The position numbers and the translations under genes were made by a program. Positions 33,453-42,291 of a stretch of DNA of 45,263 bases are shown piece by piece. Positions within the stretch are counted from its first letter, which is position 1; each line of letters opens with the position of its first letter. The notes beneath the pieces were generated by a model, which was not told the DNA's origin, ran no database searches, and was given only the letters and a program-made list of their open reading frames with translations. Source of the stretch: Acetobacteraceae bacterium (GTDB taxonomy: Bacteria > Pseudomonadota > Alphaproteobacteria > Acetobacterales > Acetobacteraceae); contig JANXMB010000034.1 in NCBI GenBank assembly GCA_025354865.1, positions 1 to 45,263 of the forward strand. The letters are read 5' to 3'.

Positions 33453-34217
33453 ATGACGATTTTGGAACAGACATTCGCTGGCAAAGTCGCGTTGATTACC
33501 GGGGCCGGTAAGAATATCGGCCGCAATATTGCCCTGGACCTCGCGCGGCGGGGGGCGTCGATCGTGGTCAACGGGCGGTCCGATCGGGCGTCGGTCGAGG
33601 CCGTGGTCGGGGAAATCAACGCGGCCGGCGGGCAGGCGATCGGTTGCATGGCCGATGTGTCCGACGAAGCCGCGACCCAGCGCATGATCGCCGACACCGT
33701 CGCGGCGTTCGGCGGCATCGACCTGCTGGTCAGCAACGCCGGCTTGCGACGCCAGACCGCATTCCTGGACATGTCGCTGGCCGAGTGGCGGGAAATCCTG
33801 TCGGTCGCGCTGGATGGCGCCTTCATCCTGGCGCGCGCGGCGGTGCCGCATATGATCCCGCGCGGCGGCGGCGCGATCGTGGCGCTGTCCGGCATTTCCA
33901 CCCATGTCGGCACGCCCAACCGCTGCCATGTCTCGGCGTCCAAAGCCGGGCTGGAGGGGCTGATGCGGGCGCTGGCCATCGAACTGGCCCCGCACGGCAT
34001 CACCTGCAACACCGTCGCGCCCGGCGCGGTGGACACGGTGCGCGGCGTCTCGGCCGGCGGCGCCCTGCCCGGCGGCCTCGCTGATCGCGGCATTCCGCTC
34101 GGGCGCAAGGCATCGGTAGACGATATCGCGGCGGCGGTGCGGTACCTCGGCGGGCCGGACGGGCGCTATGTCACCGGGCAGACGCTGCATGTGAACGGCG
34201 GGCTGTTTCTGACCTGA
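33453..34217 (+). CDS. SDR family protein lacking the catalytic tyrosine
   Basis: A 254-residue short-chain dehydrogenase-like protein with the cofactor motif TGAGKNIG at 16-23, SNAG at 94-97 in place of NNAG, Ser146 and Lys164. The active-site region reads 'RCHVSASKAGLEGL', so the Tyr expected four residues before Lys164 is Val160. It probably binds NAD(P), but may be catalytically altered. The ATG at 33453 follows TAGGAGAG. It lies 57 bases after the ketopantoate-reductase-like gene, with a hairpin between them. Confidence 0.85.
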   Translation: MTILEQTFAGKVALITGAGKNIGRNIALDLARRGASIVVNGRSDRASVEAVVGEINAAGGQAIGCMADVSDEAATQRMIADTVAAFGGIDLLVSNAGLRRQTAFLDMSLAEWREILSVALDGAFILARAAVPHMIPRGGGAIVALSGISTHVGTPNRCHVSASKAGLEGLMRALAIELAPHGITCNTVAPGAVDTVRGVSAGGALPGGLADRGIPLGRKASVDDIAAAVRYLGGPDGRYVTGQTLHVNGGLFLT

Positions 34218-34219
34218 TC

Positions 34220-34255
34220 CCGCCGGTTCGGTCCGATCCGCCGGTTCGGTCCGAT
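34220..34255. repeat. 18-bp perfect tandem duplication upstream of guaA
   Basis: CCGCCGGTTCGGTCCGAT occurs at 34220-34237 and 34238-34255 without a spacer, immediately after the SDR stop codon. No protein-coding role is apparent. Confidence 0.9.
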
Positions 34256-34366
34256 CCAGCGGGGTAGGGCGGGACGCGGGGCAGGGCGGTGCATCCGGCC
34301 CTTGCCAAGCGCCCCCCGCGCATGGTCCAAGCCGGCCGATCACGCTCGCCCCCGAGGGACTCTGTC

Positions 34367-35932
34367 ATGCCCGATCCCGCCGACACATCGGAACGCGTCC
34401 TGATCCTGGATTTCGGGAGCCAGGTGACCCAGTTGATCGCCCGCCGTTTGCGCGAATCCGGCGTCTACTGCGAAATCTGGCCCTTCAACGCCGATCCCGC
34501 CAGGATCGCCGCATTCGGCGCCAAGGCCTATATCCTGTCCGGCGGCCCGGCCAGCGTGCACGACGGTGCATCGCCCCGCGCCCCGCAACTGGTGTTCGAA
34601 CAAGGCGTCCCGGTCCTGGGCATTTGCTACGGGCAAATGGCGATGTGCGCCCAGTTGGGCGGCGAAACCCAAGGGTCCGATCACCGCGAATTCGGCCGCG
34701 CGTTCATCGACGTCACCGATACCTGCGCCCTGCTGGACGGGCTTTGGCAGGTCGGCGCCCGCGAACAAGTATGGATGAGCCACGGCGATCGGGTCACGCA
34801 ACTGCCGCCGGGATTCCGTGCGGTCGCCACCAGCGAGGGCGCCCCCTTCGCCCTGTTCGCCGACGATACCCGCAAATTCTACGGCGCGATGTTCCACCCC
34901 GAGGTGGTGCACACCCCGCACGGCGCCCAATTGCTACGCAATTTCACCCATAAGGTCGCCGGGCTTTCGGGCAACTGGACCATGGCTGGATTCCGAGCGG
35001 CGGAGATCGCGAAGATCCGGGCTCAGGTGGGGGAGGGGCGGGTGATCTGCGGCCTGTCCGGCGGCGTCGATTCCTCCGTCGCGGCGGTGCTGATCCACGA
35101 GGCGATCGGCGACCAACTGACGTGCATATTCGTCGATAACGGCTTGCTGCGCCATAACGAGGCCGACGACGTCGTGGCGACCTTCCGCGACCGGTTCAAG
35201 ATAAAGCTGGTGCACCGCGACGCATCCGACCTGTTCCTGAACGCGCTGGAGGGGGTGACCGACCCCGAAATCAAGCGCAAGACCATCGGCCGCCTGTTTA
35301 TCGAGGTGTTCGAGGAAGAGGCCACCAAGATCGGCGGCGCGGATTTCCTGGCGCAAGGCACCCTGTACCCGGATGTGATCGAAAGCGTCAGCTTCACCGG
35401 CGGGCCGTCGGTGACGATCAAGTCGCATCACAATGTCGGCGGCTTGCCGGAACGCATGCGCATGAAGCTCGTCGAGCCGCTGCGCGAACTATTCAAAGAC
35501 GAGGTCCGCGTGCTCGGCCGCGAACTGGGCATCCCCGAGATCGTGGTCGGCCGCCACCCGTTCCCCGGCCCGGGTCTGGCCATCCGCATCCCCGGCGCCA
35601 TCACCCGCGATCGGGCGGAGATCCTGCGCAAAGCCGATGCGATCTATCTGGAGGAAATCCGCAACGCCGGCTTGTACGATGCCATCTGGCAGGCGTTCGC
35701 GGTGCTGCTGCCGGTGCGCACGGTCGGGGTCATGGGCGACGGCCGCACCTACGATTACGCCTGCGCCCTGCGCGCGGTCACCAGCACGGACGGCATGACG
35801 GCGGATGTTTACCCTTTCGAGATGGCGTTCCTAACCCGCGTCGCCGGCCGCATCGTGAACGAGGTCCGCGGGATCAACCGCGTGACCTACGATATAACGT
35901 CGAAGCCGCCTGGGACGATCGAGTGGGAGTGA
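34367..35932 (+). CDS. guaA: GMP synthase (glutamine-hydrolysing)
   Basis: Converts XMP to GMP. In 521 residues the class I amidotransferase domain has the nucleophile Cys in 'GICYGQMAM', with 'FHPEVVHTP' completing the triad. The ATP pyrophosphatase domain begins with the PP-loop 'GLSGGVDSS', and the dimerisation domain ends '[14 protein letters not shown]', the canonical GuaA C-terminus. The ATG at 34367 gives the family N-terminus '[10 protein letters not shown]' a few residues in. No guaB is seen in the window. Confidence 0.97.
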   Translation: MPDPADTSERVLILDFGSQVTQLIARRLRESGVYCEIWPFNADPARIAAFGAKAYILSGGPASVHDGASPRAPQLVFEQGVPVLGICYGQMAMCAQLGGETQGSDHREFGRAFIDVTDTCALLDGLWQVGAREQVWMSHGDRVTQLPPGFRAVATSEGAPFALFADDTRKFYGAMFHPEVVHTPHGAQLLRNFTHKVAGLSGNWTMAGFRAAEIAKIRAQVGEGRVICGLSGGVDSSVAAVLIHEAIGDQLTCIFVDNGLLRHNEADDVVATFRDRFKIKLVHRDASDLFLNALEGVTDPEIKRKTIGRLFIEVFEEEATKIGGADFLAQGTLYPDVIESVSFTGGPSVTIKSHHNVGGLPERMRMKLVEPLRELFKDEVRVLGRELGIPEIVVGRHPFPGPGLAIRIPGAITRDRAEILRKADAIYLEEIRNAGLYDAIWQAFAVLLPVRTVGVMGDGRTYDYACALRAVTSTDGMTADVYPFEMAFLTRVAGRIVNEVRGINRVTYDITSKPPGTIEWE

Positions 35933-36299
35933 GGGGGGGCTGACATATTAGCGTAGCATAACATAGGTTTATCCTTCGATAGTTTGCGAATGACGTCGAT
36001 CGATATTTGTGTCTTGGGGGTGAGCGGGGTGGTGTGCATTTATGGATAGGCTCAGAATTAGCCCCTCCTCGCGAACCCCGATGCCGGTTCTCGGTCCTCT
36101 CTCAACCTGATCGACAAAACCGGTAGAACGGACAATGGCCGGCTTCGTCTGCCATATTCGGGCCGGAGGGTTCCCTGGAGCCTGCGTCGTCGTTGCAATT
36201 CCTCCGGCCAGCGATTTGCCTGCGGGCGTTGCGGGCTTGCATAGTGCCGTGCTGCGGCGACCGACCGCCGCCCTGTTCGATCACGTTGGAGCACCCCGG
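35933..36299. other. Gene-free stretch with AT-richer first part
   Basis: The 367 bases between guaA and the ArsC-like gene hold no convincing coding frame. The first about 125 bases are visibly richer in A and T than the rest of the window (for example GCATAACATAGGTTTATCC), while the rest returns to high GC. I saw no terminator after guaA and no tRNA, att-like or transposon end sequence. A short open frame runs in from 36135, but it only matches a protein from 36300. Confidence 0.6.
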
Positions 36300-36650
36300 A
36301 TGCAAGTCGCCATTTACGGTATCAAAGCCTGCGACACGATGAAAAAGGCGCGAACCTGGCTCGATACCCACAATATTGCCTACGCGTTCCACGACTACAA
36401 AACCCAGGGCATCGACGCGGCGACGTTGCAAATATGGGTTGATCGGCTGGGGTGGGAGCGGGTGCTGAACCGCGCCGGCACCACGTTTCGCAAGCAGCCG
36501 GAGGCGGAACGATCCGACCTCGACGCGGCCAAAGCGATCCGCCTGATGATGGCCTGGCCATCGGCGATCAAGCGCCCTGTTCTGTCGGTCGATGGCGATC
36601 TGCTGGTGGGTTTCGCGCCCGCCGCCTACGCCGCCCGATTTGCCGCTTGA
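36300..36650 (+). CDS. ArsC/Spx family reductase-like protein (YffB-like)
   Basis: A 116-residue thioredoxin-fold protein. It begins 'MQVAIYGIKACDTMKKARTWLD' with a single active-site Cys11, then 'YAFHDYKTQGIDAATLQIW', 'GTTFRK' and 'MMAWPSAIKRPVLSVDG'. This is the YffB subgroup of the ArsC family, which has glutathione-dependent or unknown activity and is not a proven arsenate reductase. No ars genes are nearby. The ATG at 36300 gives the normal start. Confidence 0.88.
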   Translation: MQVAIYGIKACDTMKKARTWLDTHNIAYAFHDYKTQGIDAATLQIWVDRLGWERVLNRAGTTFRKQPEAERSDLDAAKAIRLMMAWPSAIKRPVLSVDGDLLVGFAPAAYAARFAA

Positions 36651-36849
36651 CCGGGCTGCCCAGCCTGTCAGATATTTCGGATAATCAACGGTTGTTTTCG
36701 TTAACGCCCTGTCCCTGACTATATTCGTTTCGTCATAGACCGATATCGCCGACCCCGGCGCCGGGGCCGATCCGTGGACATGCCAGCGCCCTCGGTGCTA
36801 AAAAATCCCGAGGCGTGCCACCGAAGCGCGGCCGTACCGGAGGTCAAAC

Positions 36850-38643
36850 GTGAACGACATCGACGACTCCATGCTGGCGTTCGAACGCGCCCGACATGCC
36901 TACCGCACCGCCGCGCATTGGCTGGCCGATTTCGAAGCCGCGCTGGCATCCCGCGATGCGGCGCAGATCGGCGCCCTGTTCCATGCCGACAGCCACTGGC
37001 GCGATATCCTGGCGTTTACCTGGCACATTTCCTCGGCGCAGGGGCCGGCGGCGATCGGCGCGCGCCTTGCAGCGGAACAGGCCCGAGCGGGCGCCCGCGC
37101 CTTCCATATTCCGTCGGATCGGCGCGCCCCGAAGGAGGTTCGGCGCCTTGGCATCCAAAGCATCGAAGCCATCTTCGCATTCTCCACCGTCGACGGGGAG
37201 GGCGCCGGTCTTCTGCGGCTGTCGCCCGCCACCGACGGTAGCAGCGAGCCGAAAGCCTGGCTGGTTTCGACCACCCTGGAATCGCTGACCGGGCACGAGG
37301 AGAAGATCGGCGCCAACCGGCCGACCGGTGCGGCCTATTCCCGCAACTTTGGCGGCGACAACTGGGTCGATGTCCGCCGCAGGGCCGCCGCCTACGAAGA
37401 TCGCGAACCGACCGTGCTGGTCGTCGGCGGGGCGCAATCCGGCCTGTCCGTTGCCGCCAGACTCAATCAACTCGGGGTCGATACGCTGGTGGTCGAATCC
37501 TGGCCGCGCATCGGCGATAGTTGGCGCAAACGTTACCATTCGCTGGCGCTGCACAATTCCATTCACCTCAACCATTTGCCGTACATGCAGTTTCCGCCGA
37601 CATGGCCGAAATATATCCCCAAGGATATGCTGGGCAATTGGTTCGAGTTCTATGCCGACGCGATGGAAATCAACTGCTGGACCGGCACCGAATTCGTCGG
37701 CGGCACCTGGGACGAAACCACCCATCGCTGGACCGCTAGGCTCAAGCAAACCGACGGCAGCGAACGCGTTGTGCACCCGAAACATCTGGTGTTCGCCAAC
37801 GGCGTCAGCAGCTACCCGATGATCCCCGATCTGCCCGGCCTCGACGATTTCAAGGGCCATGCGATCCACTCCGAAGGGTTCGACAGCGGCGTCGGCTGGG
37901 AAGGCAAGAACGCCCTGATCATGGGCACCGGCAGCAGCGCCAACGATATCGCGCTCGATCTGCACAGCCATGGCGTCAACACCACATTGGTGCAGCGGGG
38001 ATCGACCACCGTGATTTCGATCGACCCCAGCGCTCGGCTGAACGAAGCGATCTGGGACGAAGGCGGGGCGCTGGAGGATTGCGACCTGATCGTTTCCTCC
38101 GCAACGCCACCGCTGATCGTCAAGGCGTACAAATCGGTGGTGAAACGGATGGTCGAACTCGATCGCGACTTGATCGACGGCCTGAAGGGGATCGGCTTCA
38201 AGCACGATATCGGCGAGGACGAAACCGGCCATCAGATGAAGTATTTCCGCCGCGGCGGTGGATACAACCTCGATGCCGGAAGCTCTGCGCTGATGATCGA
38301 GGGGCGACTGGGCCTGCTGCAATACGACCGGATCGAACGCTTCGTCGCCGATGGCGCGCTGCTGAAGGACGGCACGACGGTGCCGGCCGATCTGATCGTT
38401 CTGGCAACGGGGTATTTCCCGCAGAAGGAATTGATCAACCGCGCGCTGGGGGCGGAAGTCGCCGAACGCATCGGTCCCGTCTGGGGCTTGGGGGAGGATG
38501 GGGAGCTCAACAACATGTACAAGCGCACCCCGCAGCAAGGCGTGTGGTTCATCGCCGGCGGTCTGGCGCAGTGCCGGATCAACTCCAAATATCTGGCGTT
38601 GCAGATATTGGCGATGGAGTTGGGCAAGATCGACCCGCTGTAG
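36850..38643 (+). CDS. Flavin-containing monooxygenase with N-terminal NTF2-like domain
   Basis: A 597-residue protein. Residues 15-150 look like a SnoaL/NTF2-like domain ('WLADFEAALASRDAAQIGAL' and 'LFHADSHWRDILAF'). An FMO domain follows: FAD motif 'VLVVGGAQSGLSVAARLN' (GGAQSG 193-198), the FMO/BVMO-type fingerprint 'FKGHAIHSEGF' at 334-344, NADP motif 'IMGTGSSANDIAL' (GTGSSA 359-364) and the late 'LIVLATGYFP'. It should use NADPH and O2 to oxygenate a nitrogen, sulfur or carbonyl substrate. The GTG at 36850 is chosen because GGAGGTCAAAC lies directly before it. An inverted repeat CCCCGGCGCCGGGG is in the leader at 36753-36766. Cyanase follows. Confidence 0.88.
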   Translation: MNDIDDSMLAFERARHAYRTAAHWLADFEAALASRDAAQIGALFHADSHWRDILAFTWHISSAQGPAAIGARLAAEQARAGARAFHIPSDRRAPKEVRRLGIQSIEAIFAFSTVDGEGAGLLRLSPATDGSSEPKAWLVSTTLESLTGHEEKIGANRPTGAAYSRNFGGDNWVDVRRRAAAYEDREPTVLVVGGAQSGLSVAARLNQLGVDTLVVESWPRIGDSWRKRYHSLALHNSIHLNHLPYMQFPPTWPKYIPKDMLGNWFEFYADAMEINCWTGTEFVGGTWDETTHRWTARLKQTDGSERVVHPKHLVFANGVSSYPMIPDLPGLDDFKGHAIHSEGFDSGVGWEGKNALIMGTGSSANDIALDLHSHGVNTTLVQRGSTTVISIDPSARLNEAIWDEGGALEDCDLIVSSATPPLIVKAYKSVVKRMVELDRDLIDGLKGIGFKHDIGEDETGHQMKYFRRGGGYNLDAGSSALMIEGRLGLLQYDRIERFVADGALLKDGTTVPADLIVLATGYFPQKELINRALGAEVAERIGPVWGLGEDGELNNMYKRTPQQGVWFIAGGLAQCRINSKYLALQILAMELGKIDPL

Positions 38644-38686
38644 CGCCGCGTTTGGGCGCATCGGCCCGCGTTTGGCACGCGGGATG

Positions 38687-38704
38687 CATGGCACGCATGG
38701 CACA
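38687..38704. repeat. 9-bp tandem duplication upstream of cynS
   Basis: CATGGCACG (38687-38695) is followed by CATGGCACA (38696-38704). Just upstream, a 6-bp inverted repeat CCCGCG/CGCGGG (38665-38683) lies between the monooxygenase stop and the cyanase start. Confidence 0.75.
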
Positions 38705-38727
38705 GCGACCCCGAAAGGATCGATGCC

Positions 38728-39210
38728 ATGACACGTGCCGACCTGACCGAAAAACTGCTCGATATCAAACGCGAAAACGGCTGGACCTGGAAACATATCG
38801 TCGATGCCATCGGCGGCATGTCCCCGGTGCTGGTCGTCGGCGCCTTGCTGGGGCAGATGAAGCTGGTCAAACCTTTGGCCGCCAAGGCAGCCGCGCTGTT
38901 CGGCCTGACCCCGGCGGAAGAGCGCATGCTAAACGAGGTACCGATGCGCGGCACCGCGATGCCGCCCACCGACCCGCTGCTCTACCGCCTGTACGAGATG
39001 GTGATGGTCAACGGCCCCGCTTGGAAAGCCCTGATCGAGGAAGAATTCGGCGACGGCATCATGTCCGCCATCGACTTCGACATGGCGTTCGAACGCGAGC
39101 CCAACCCGCGCGGCGACCGGGTGCGCATGACCCTGTCCGGCAAGTTCCTGCCGTACCGCTATTACGGCAACGAACAGGGCATTCCGGAATACGGCTACAA
39201 GGAGGAATAG
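38728..39210 (+). CDS. cynS: Cyanate hydratase (cyanase)
   Basis: Decomposes cyanate with bicarbonate to ammonia and CO2. A 160-residue protein with an N-terminal helix-turn-helix-like bundle and the conserved C-terminal catalytic domain 'PTDPLLYRLYEMVMVNG' plus 'EEFGDGIMSAIDF'. The catalytic residues Arg87, Glu90 and Ser113 sit at the same spacing as Arg96, Glu99 and Ser122 of the E. coli enzyme. No cynT carbonic anhydrase or cynX transporter is adjacent. It lies 84 bases after the monooxygenase gene, and its 3' end overlaps the convergent epmB gene by 16 bases. Confidence 0.95.
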   Translation: MTRADLTEKLLDIKRENGWTWKHIVDAIGGMSPVLVVGALLGQMKLVKPLAAKAAALFGLTPAEERMLNEVPMRGTAMPPTDPLLYRLYEMVMVNGPAWKALIEEEFGDGIMSAIDFDMAFEREPNPRGDRVRMTLSGKFLPYRYYGNEQGIPEYGYKEE

Positions 39211-40214
39211 ACCCCGCCATCCGGGCCGAACACCGATTGTGCATCCCGCACATAATTCGGCCCGATCGGCACTTTGCCGTGCCCACCGGGAATATCCAGC
39301 ACATACGTCGGCCACGCCAACCCCGTCACCCGCCCGCGCAAATCCGTCAGCAGCGCTCGTCCTTCTTCGATCGGTACGCGAAACCGCGCGGTGCCGGGGG
39401 CGGCGTCCAACTGGTGCAAATAATAGGGTTTGACCCGAGCGGCGAGCATGGCGCGCAGGAGGGCTTCCATGGCGGTGGGGGTGTCGTTGACGCCGCGCAG
39501 CAGCACCGATTGCCCCAGCAGCGGAATGCCGCGACGGCGCACTCGATCCAGCGCGGCTCGGGCGCCCGGCGAAAACTCCCGCGCATGATTGGCGTGCACC
39601 ACCAGCCAGAGCGGGGTTGCGGTATCCATGGCGTCGGCCAGCGCGTCGGTCAGCCGCTCCGGATCGGCCACCGGCACCCGGGTGTGGATGCGCAGCGTCT
39701 CGATATGCGGGATGGCCGAGAGCCGGCCGAGGATGTCGCCCAGTCGGCGCGGCGAGAGCATCAGCGGATCGCCGCCGGTCAAAATGACCTCCCGGATAGC
39801 AGTATTTGCGGCGAACCAGGCGAAGGCAGCTTCCAGTTCGGCGTCGTCGAGCAACCCGCCGGACGGGCCAACATGCTCGCGACGGAAGCAGAAGCGGCAA
39901 TAAACCGGGCAAACGAGCAGCGGTTTCAGCAATGCTCGGTCGGCATAGCGGTGGACGACGCCCTTCACCGGCGACAACGCATCGTCCCCGATCGGGTCCG
40001 CCCGTTCGTACGCTGCCACCGTCAATTCGGCGATATCCGGCACGAACTGTAGGCCGATCGGATCGTCGGCAGTTTCGATCGCAGCCTGCATGGCCGGGGT
40101 GATGGCGACGGCGTAGCGTGCCTCCACCGCCGCGATGGCGTCGCGGGCGGCGGGGGCGATCAAGCCGGCGCGGACCAAGTCGTCCGCATCGCGCAGGGTT
40201 CGGATTTCCGTCAT
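39195..40214 (-). CDS. epmB: EF-P beta-lysylation protein EpmB (lysine 2,3-aminomutase-like radical SAM)
   Basis: A 339-residue radical-SAM, PLP-dependent aminomutase. The iron-sulfur cluster cysteines are Cys102, Cys106 and Cys109 in 'CPVYCRFCFRREHVG', 'ILTGGDPLML' follows, and the PLP lysine is Lys314 in 'VLDIPGGHGKVPIGPNY'. The short length and the divergent epmA neighbour point to EpmB, which makes (R)-beta-lysine for EF-P, rather than a catabolic KamA. It starts 94 bases from the epmA start, so the two may share a divergent promoter region. Confidence 0.9.
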   Translation of the reverse strand: MTEIRTLRDADDLVRAGLIAPAARDAIAAVEARYAVAITPAMQAAIETADDPIGLQFVPDIAELTVAAYERADPIGDDALSPVKGVVHRYADRALLKPLLVCPVYCRFCFRREHVGPSGGLLDDAELEAAFAWFAANTAIREVILTGGDPLMLSPRRLGDILGRLSAIPHIETLRIHTRVPVADPERLTDALADAMDTATPLWLVVHANHAREFSPGARAALDRVRRRGIPLLGQSVLLRGVNDTPTAMEALLRAMLAARVKPYYLHQLDAAPGTARFRVPIEEGRALLTDLRGRVTGLAWPTYVLDIPGGHGKVPIGPNYVRDAQSVFGPDGGVYSSL

Positions 40215-40308
40215 GCCCGGCGGTTAGCATGGCGCGCGCGGTTTGTCCCCGCTAGGTTTGGCGCATGACTGCGATCCCCTGTTACCGGCTGCCGAGCCGA
40301 CCCCGCCG

Positions 40309-41316
40309 ATGACCAGCCCGGTTTGGCATCCCGAAAGCCTCGCCGCTCGGATGCCGTTTCTGCGGCGGCGCGGTGTGCTGACGGCGGCGACACGACGCTT
40401 CTTCGACGCGCGCTTCTATACCGAGGTCGAAACGCCCTACGCCGTCCCGGCCCCGGGGGAAGAAGTGCATCTGGCGCCCTTCCGCACCGAACGCGTCCAT
40501 CCCGATGGCCGGACGGAGCCGCTTTGGCTGCACACCAGCCCGGAATTCGCCATGAAACGCCTATTGGTTGCCGGCGCCGGGCCGATCTATCAACTCGCGC
40601 GGGTCTGGCGCAACGGGGAGGGCAGCCGCCGCCATGCGCCCGAATTCACCATGTTGGAATGGTACCGGCCGGGCGCCGACATGGACTCCCTGATCGCGGA
40701 AACCGTCGATTTCCTGCGCGCCGTTTTGCCAGCGGAACCGCTATCGGCCGGCGTGCGGACGGATTTGTCGCGGATCGAACGGTTGACGGTGGCCGAGGCG
40801 TTCGATCGCTATGTCGGGGCCGATGTGCTGGCGACGGCGGGGGATGCCGCCGCTCTGGCCGCTGCGGCGGGGGCGCGGTTGCGCGATGGCGAAACCTGGG
40901 AGGACCTGTTCTTCCGCCTGTTGCTGGAACGGATCGAGCCGCATCTGGGCCGCGCCTGCCCCACCTTCCTGACCCATTGGCCGGCCGCACAGGCGGCCTT
41001 GGCACGCCGGTCGCCGGACGATCCCCGTGTTGCGGAGCGCTTCGAGCTGTTCGTCTGCGGTATCGAACTGGCGAACGCGTTCGTCGAACTCACCGACGCC
41101 GACGAACAGCGCGCCCGCTTTCAGGAGGATCGCGCCCGTCGGCATGCGATGGTCGGACCGGATTGGCCGCTGGATGAGGATTTCCTCGCGGCCCTGCAAC
41201 ACGGCATGCCGCCGAGTGCGGGGATTGCGGTGGGGTTCGATCGGCTGGCGATGCTGGCGGCGGGGGCGGACCGGATCGGTCAGGTGCTGTGGCTACCGCC
41301 GCCCGATCTGGCTTAA
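40309..41316 (+). CDS. epmA: Elongation factor P lysyltransferase EpmA (PoxA/GenX)
   Basis: A 335-residue class II lysyl-tRNA-synthetase-like enzyme without the anticodon-binding domain. It attaches (beta-)lysine to a conserved Lys of EF-P, which relieves ribosome stalling at polyproline. Motif 2 is visible in 'RVWRNGEGSRRHAPEFTMLEWY' and motif 3 in 'GIAVGFDRLAML'. The ATG at 40309 gives 'WHPESLAARMPFLRRRGVL', a normal start. efp itself is not in the window. Proline runs such as the one in TolA here are the type of target that needs modified EF-P. Confidence 0.94.
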   Translation: MTSPVWHPESLAARMPFLRRRGVLTAATRRFFDARFYTEVETPYAVPAPGEEVHLAPFRTERVHPDGRTEPLWLHTSPEFAMKRLLVAGAGPIYQLARVWRNGEGSRRHAPEFTMLEWYRPGADMDSLIAETVDFLRAVLPAEPLSAGVRTDLSRIERLTVAEAFDRYVGADVLATAGDAAALAAAAGARLRDGETWEDLFFRLLLERIEPHLGRACPTFLTHWPAAQAALARRSPDDPRVAERFELFVCGIELANAFVELTDADEQRARFQEDRARRHAMVGPDWPLDEDFLAALQHGMPPSAGIAVGFDRLAMLAAGADRIGQVLWLPPPDLA

Positions 41317-41413
41317 ATCGCGATGCGTTCGCTCTCGCTCACGTATCGCGATCTAAGCTATTGTTTGTTCGCGCGATTCAGACCTCCGGCGATTCCACCT
41401 TCGGTCATCGCGC
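41312..41413. repeat. Two adjacent REP-like palindromes
   Basis: The first has 16-base arms (41312-41327 and 41342-41357) that match at 14 positions around a 14-base loop, each containing ATCGCGAT. The second has GCGCGAT (41371-41377) and ATCGCGC (41407-41413) outside GACC/GGTC inner arms (41381-41384/41403-41406). They fill the gap between the convergent genes epmA and nadC and overlap the epmA stop. A short T-rich stretch follows the first, so it could also serve as a terminator for epmA. Confidence 0.65.
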
Positions 41414-41428
41414 TCTAGCCGCCGCCGA

Positions 41429-42280
41429 TTACCCGACATAATCCAGGCCGATATCCAGCACCGTCGCGCTATGGGTCAGCCAGCCGACCGACAGCAGATC
41501 GACGCCGGAAGCTGCGATGGCCGGTGCGGTTTCGGGGCGGATGCGGCCCGAAGCCTCGGTGATCGCGCGTCCGTCCACCATGCCGACGGCGATGCGCAGC
41601 ATGTCGGGTCCCATGTTGTCCAGCAGAACCGCATCGACCCGCAGGGTCAGCGCCTCCGCCAGTTGTTCCAACGTATCGACTTCGAGTTCGATCTTCACCA
41701 GATGGCCCACCCCGGCGCGGGCGCGTTCGACCGCCGCGCGCACGCCGCCGGCGATCGCCACGTGATTGTCCTTGATCAGCACGGCATCGTCGAGGCCGAA
41801 ACGATGATTCGATCCGCCACCGACGCGAATGGCATATTTCTGCGCCGAACGCAGCCCCGGCATCGTCTTGCGGGTGCAACAGACCTGCGCCTTGGTGTCG
41901 GCGATCGCATCGGCAATGCCGCGCGTGGCCGACGCCACCCCGCTCAGATGCGATAAAAAATTCAGCGCCGTGCGCTCGGCGGTCAGAATACCGCGCGCGG
42001 GGCCGACGATGGTTGCGATCGTGTCGCCGGGGGCAAGCCGGCTGCCGTCGCGCCGCTCCACCACGCATTGGATCGCGGGGTCGATCAGTCGGAACGCCAT
42101 CAAAGCGAAATCGAGGCCGGCAACAACCCCGGCCTGGCGTGCCATCAGGGCGCAGGTGGCGCGTGCCGATTCCGGAACGATCGAATCCGTCGTCAGATCG
42201 CCGGCTCGGCCGAGGTCTTCGAGCAACGTCGCCCGCACCATGGGTTCGATCATGATGGCGGGCAGGGGAGAAATATTCAT
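41429..42280 (-). CDS. nadC: Nicotinate-nucleotide diphosphorylase (carboxylating)
   Basis: Converts quinolinate and PRPP to nicotinate mononucleotide in de novo NAD synthesis. In 283 residues, visible family features are 'EDLGRAGDLTTDSIVP', 'LNFLSHLSGVASATRGIADA', 'TRKTMPGLRSAQKYAIRVGG' and 'NHRFGLDDAVLIKDNH', with 'VDAVLLDNMGP' near the end. It begins 11 bases after the nadA stop, so the two are one operon. nadB, often between or beside them, is absent here. Confidence 0.96.
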   Translation of the reverse strand: MNISPLPAIMIEPMVRATLLEDLGRAGDLTTDSIVPESARATCALMARQAGVVAGLDFALMAFRLIDPAIQCVVERRDGSRLAPGDTIATIVGPARGILTAERTALNFLSHLSGVASATRGIADAIADTKAQVCCTRKTMPGLRSAQKYAIRVGGGSNHRFGLDDAVLIKDNHVAIAGGVRAAVERARAGVGHLVKIELEVDTLEQLAEALTLRVDAVLLDNMGPDMLRIAVGMVDGRAITEASGRIRPETAPAIAASGVDLLSVGWLTHSATVLDIGLDYVG

Positions 42281-42291
42281 CGTTGCCGTTC

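Noticed and set aside
32031-34343. Long minus-strand open frame of about 770 codons
   Set aside because: Lies opposite the HAD, ketopantoate-reductase-like and SDR genes, which have clear motifs; the antisense product has none.
36844-38796. Minus-strand open frame of about 650 codons
   Set aside because: Exact shadow of the flavin monooxygenase gene, whose FAD and NADP motifs are unambiguous.
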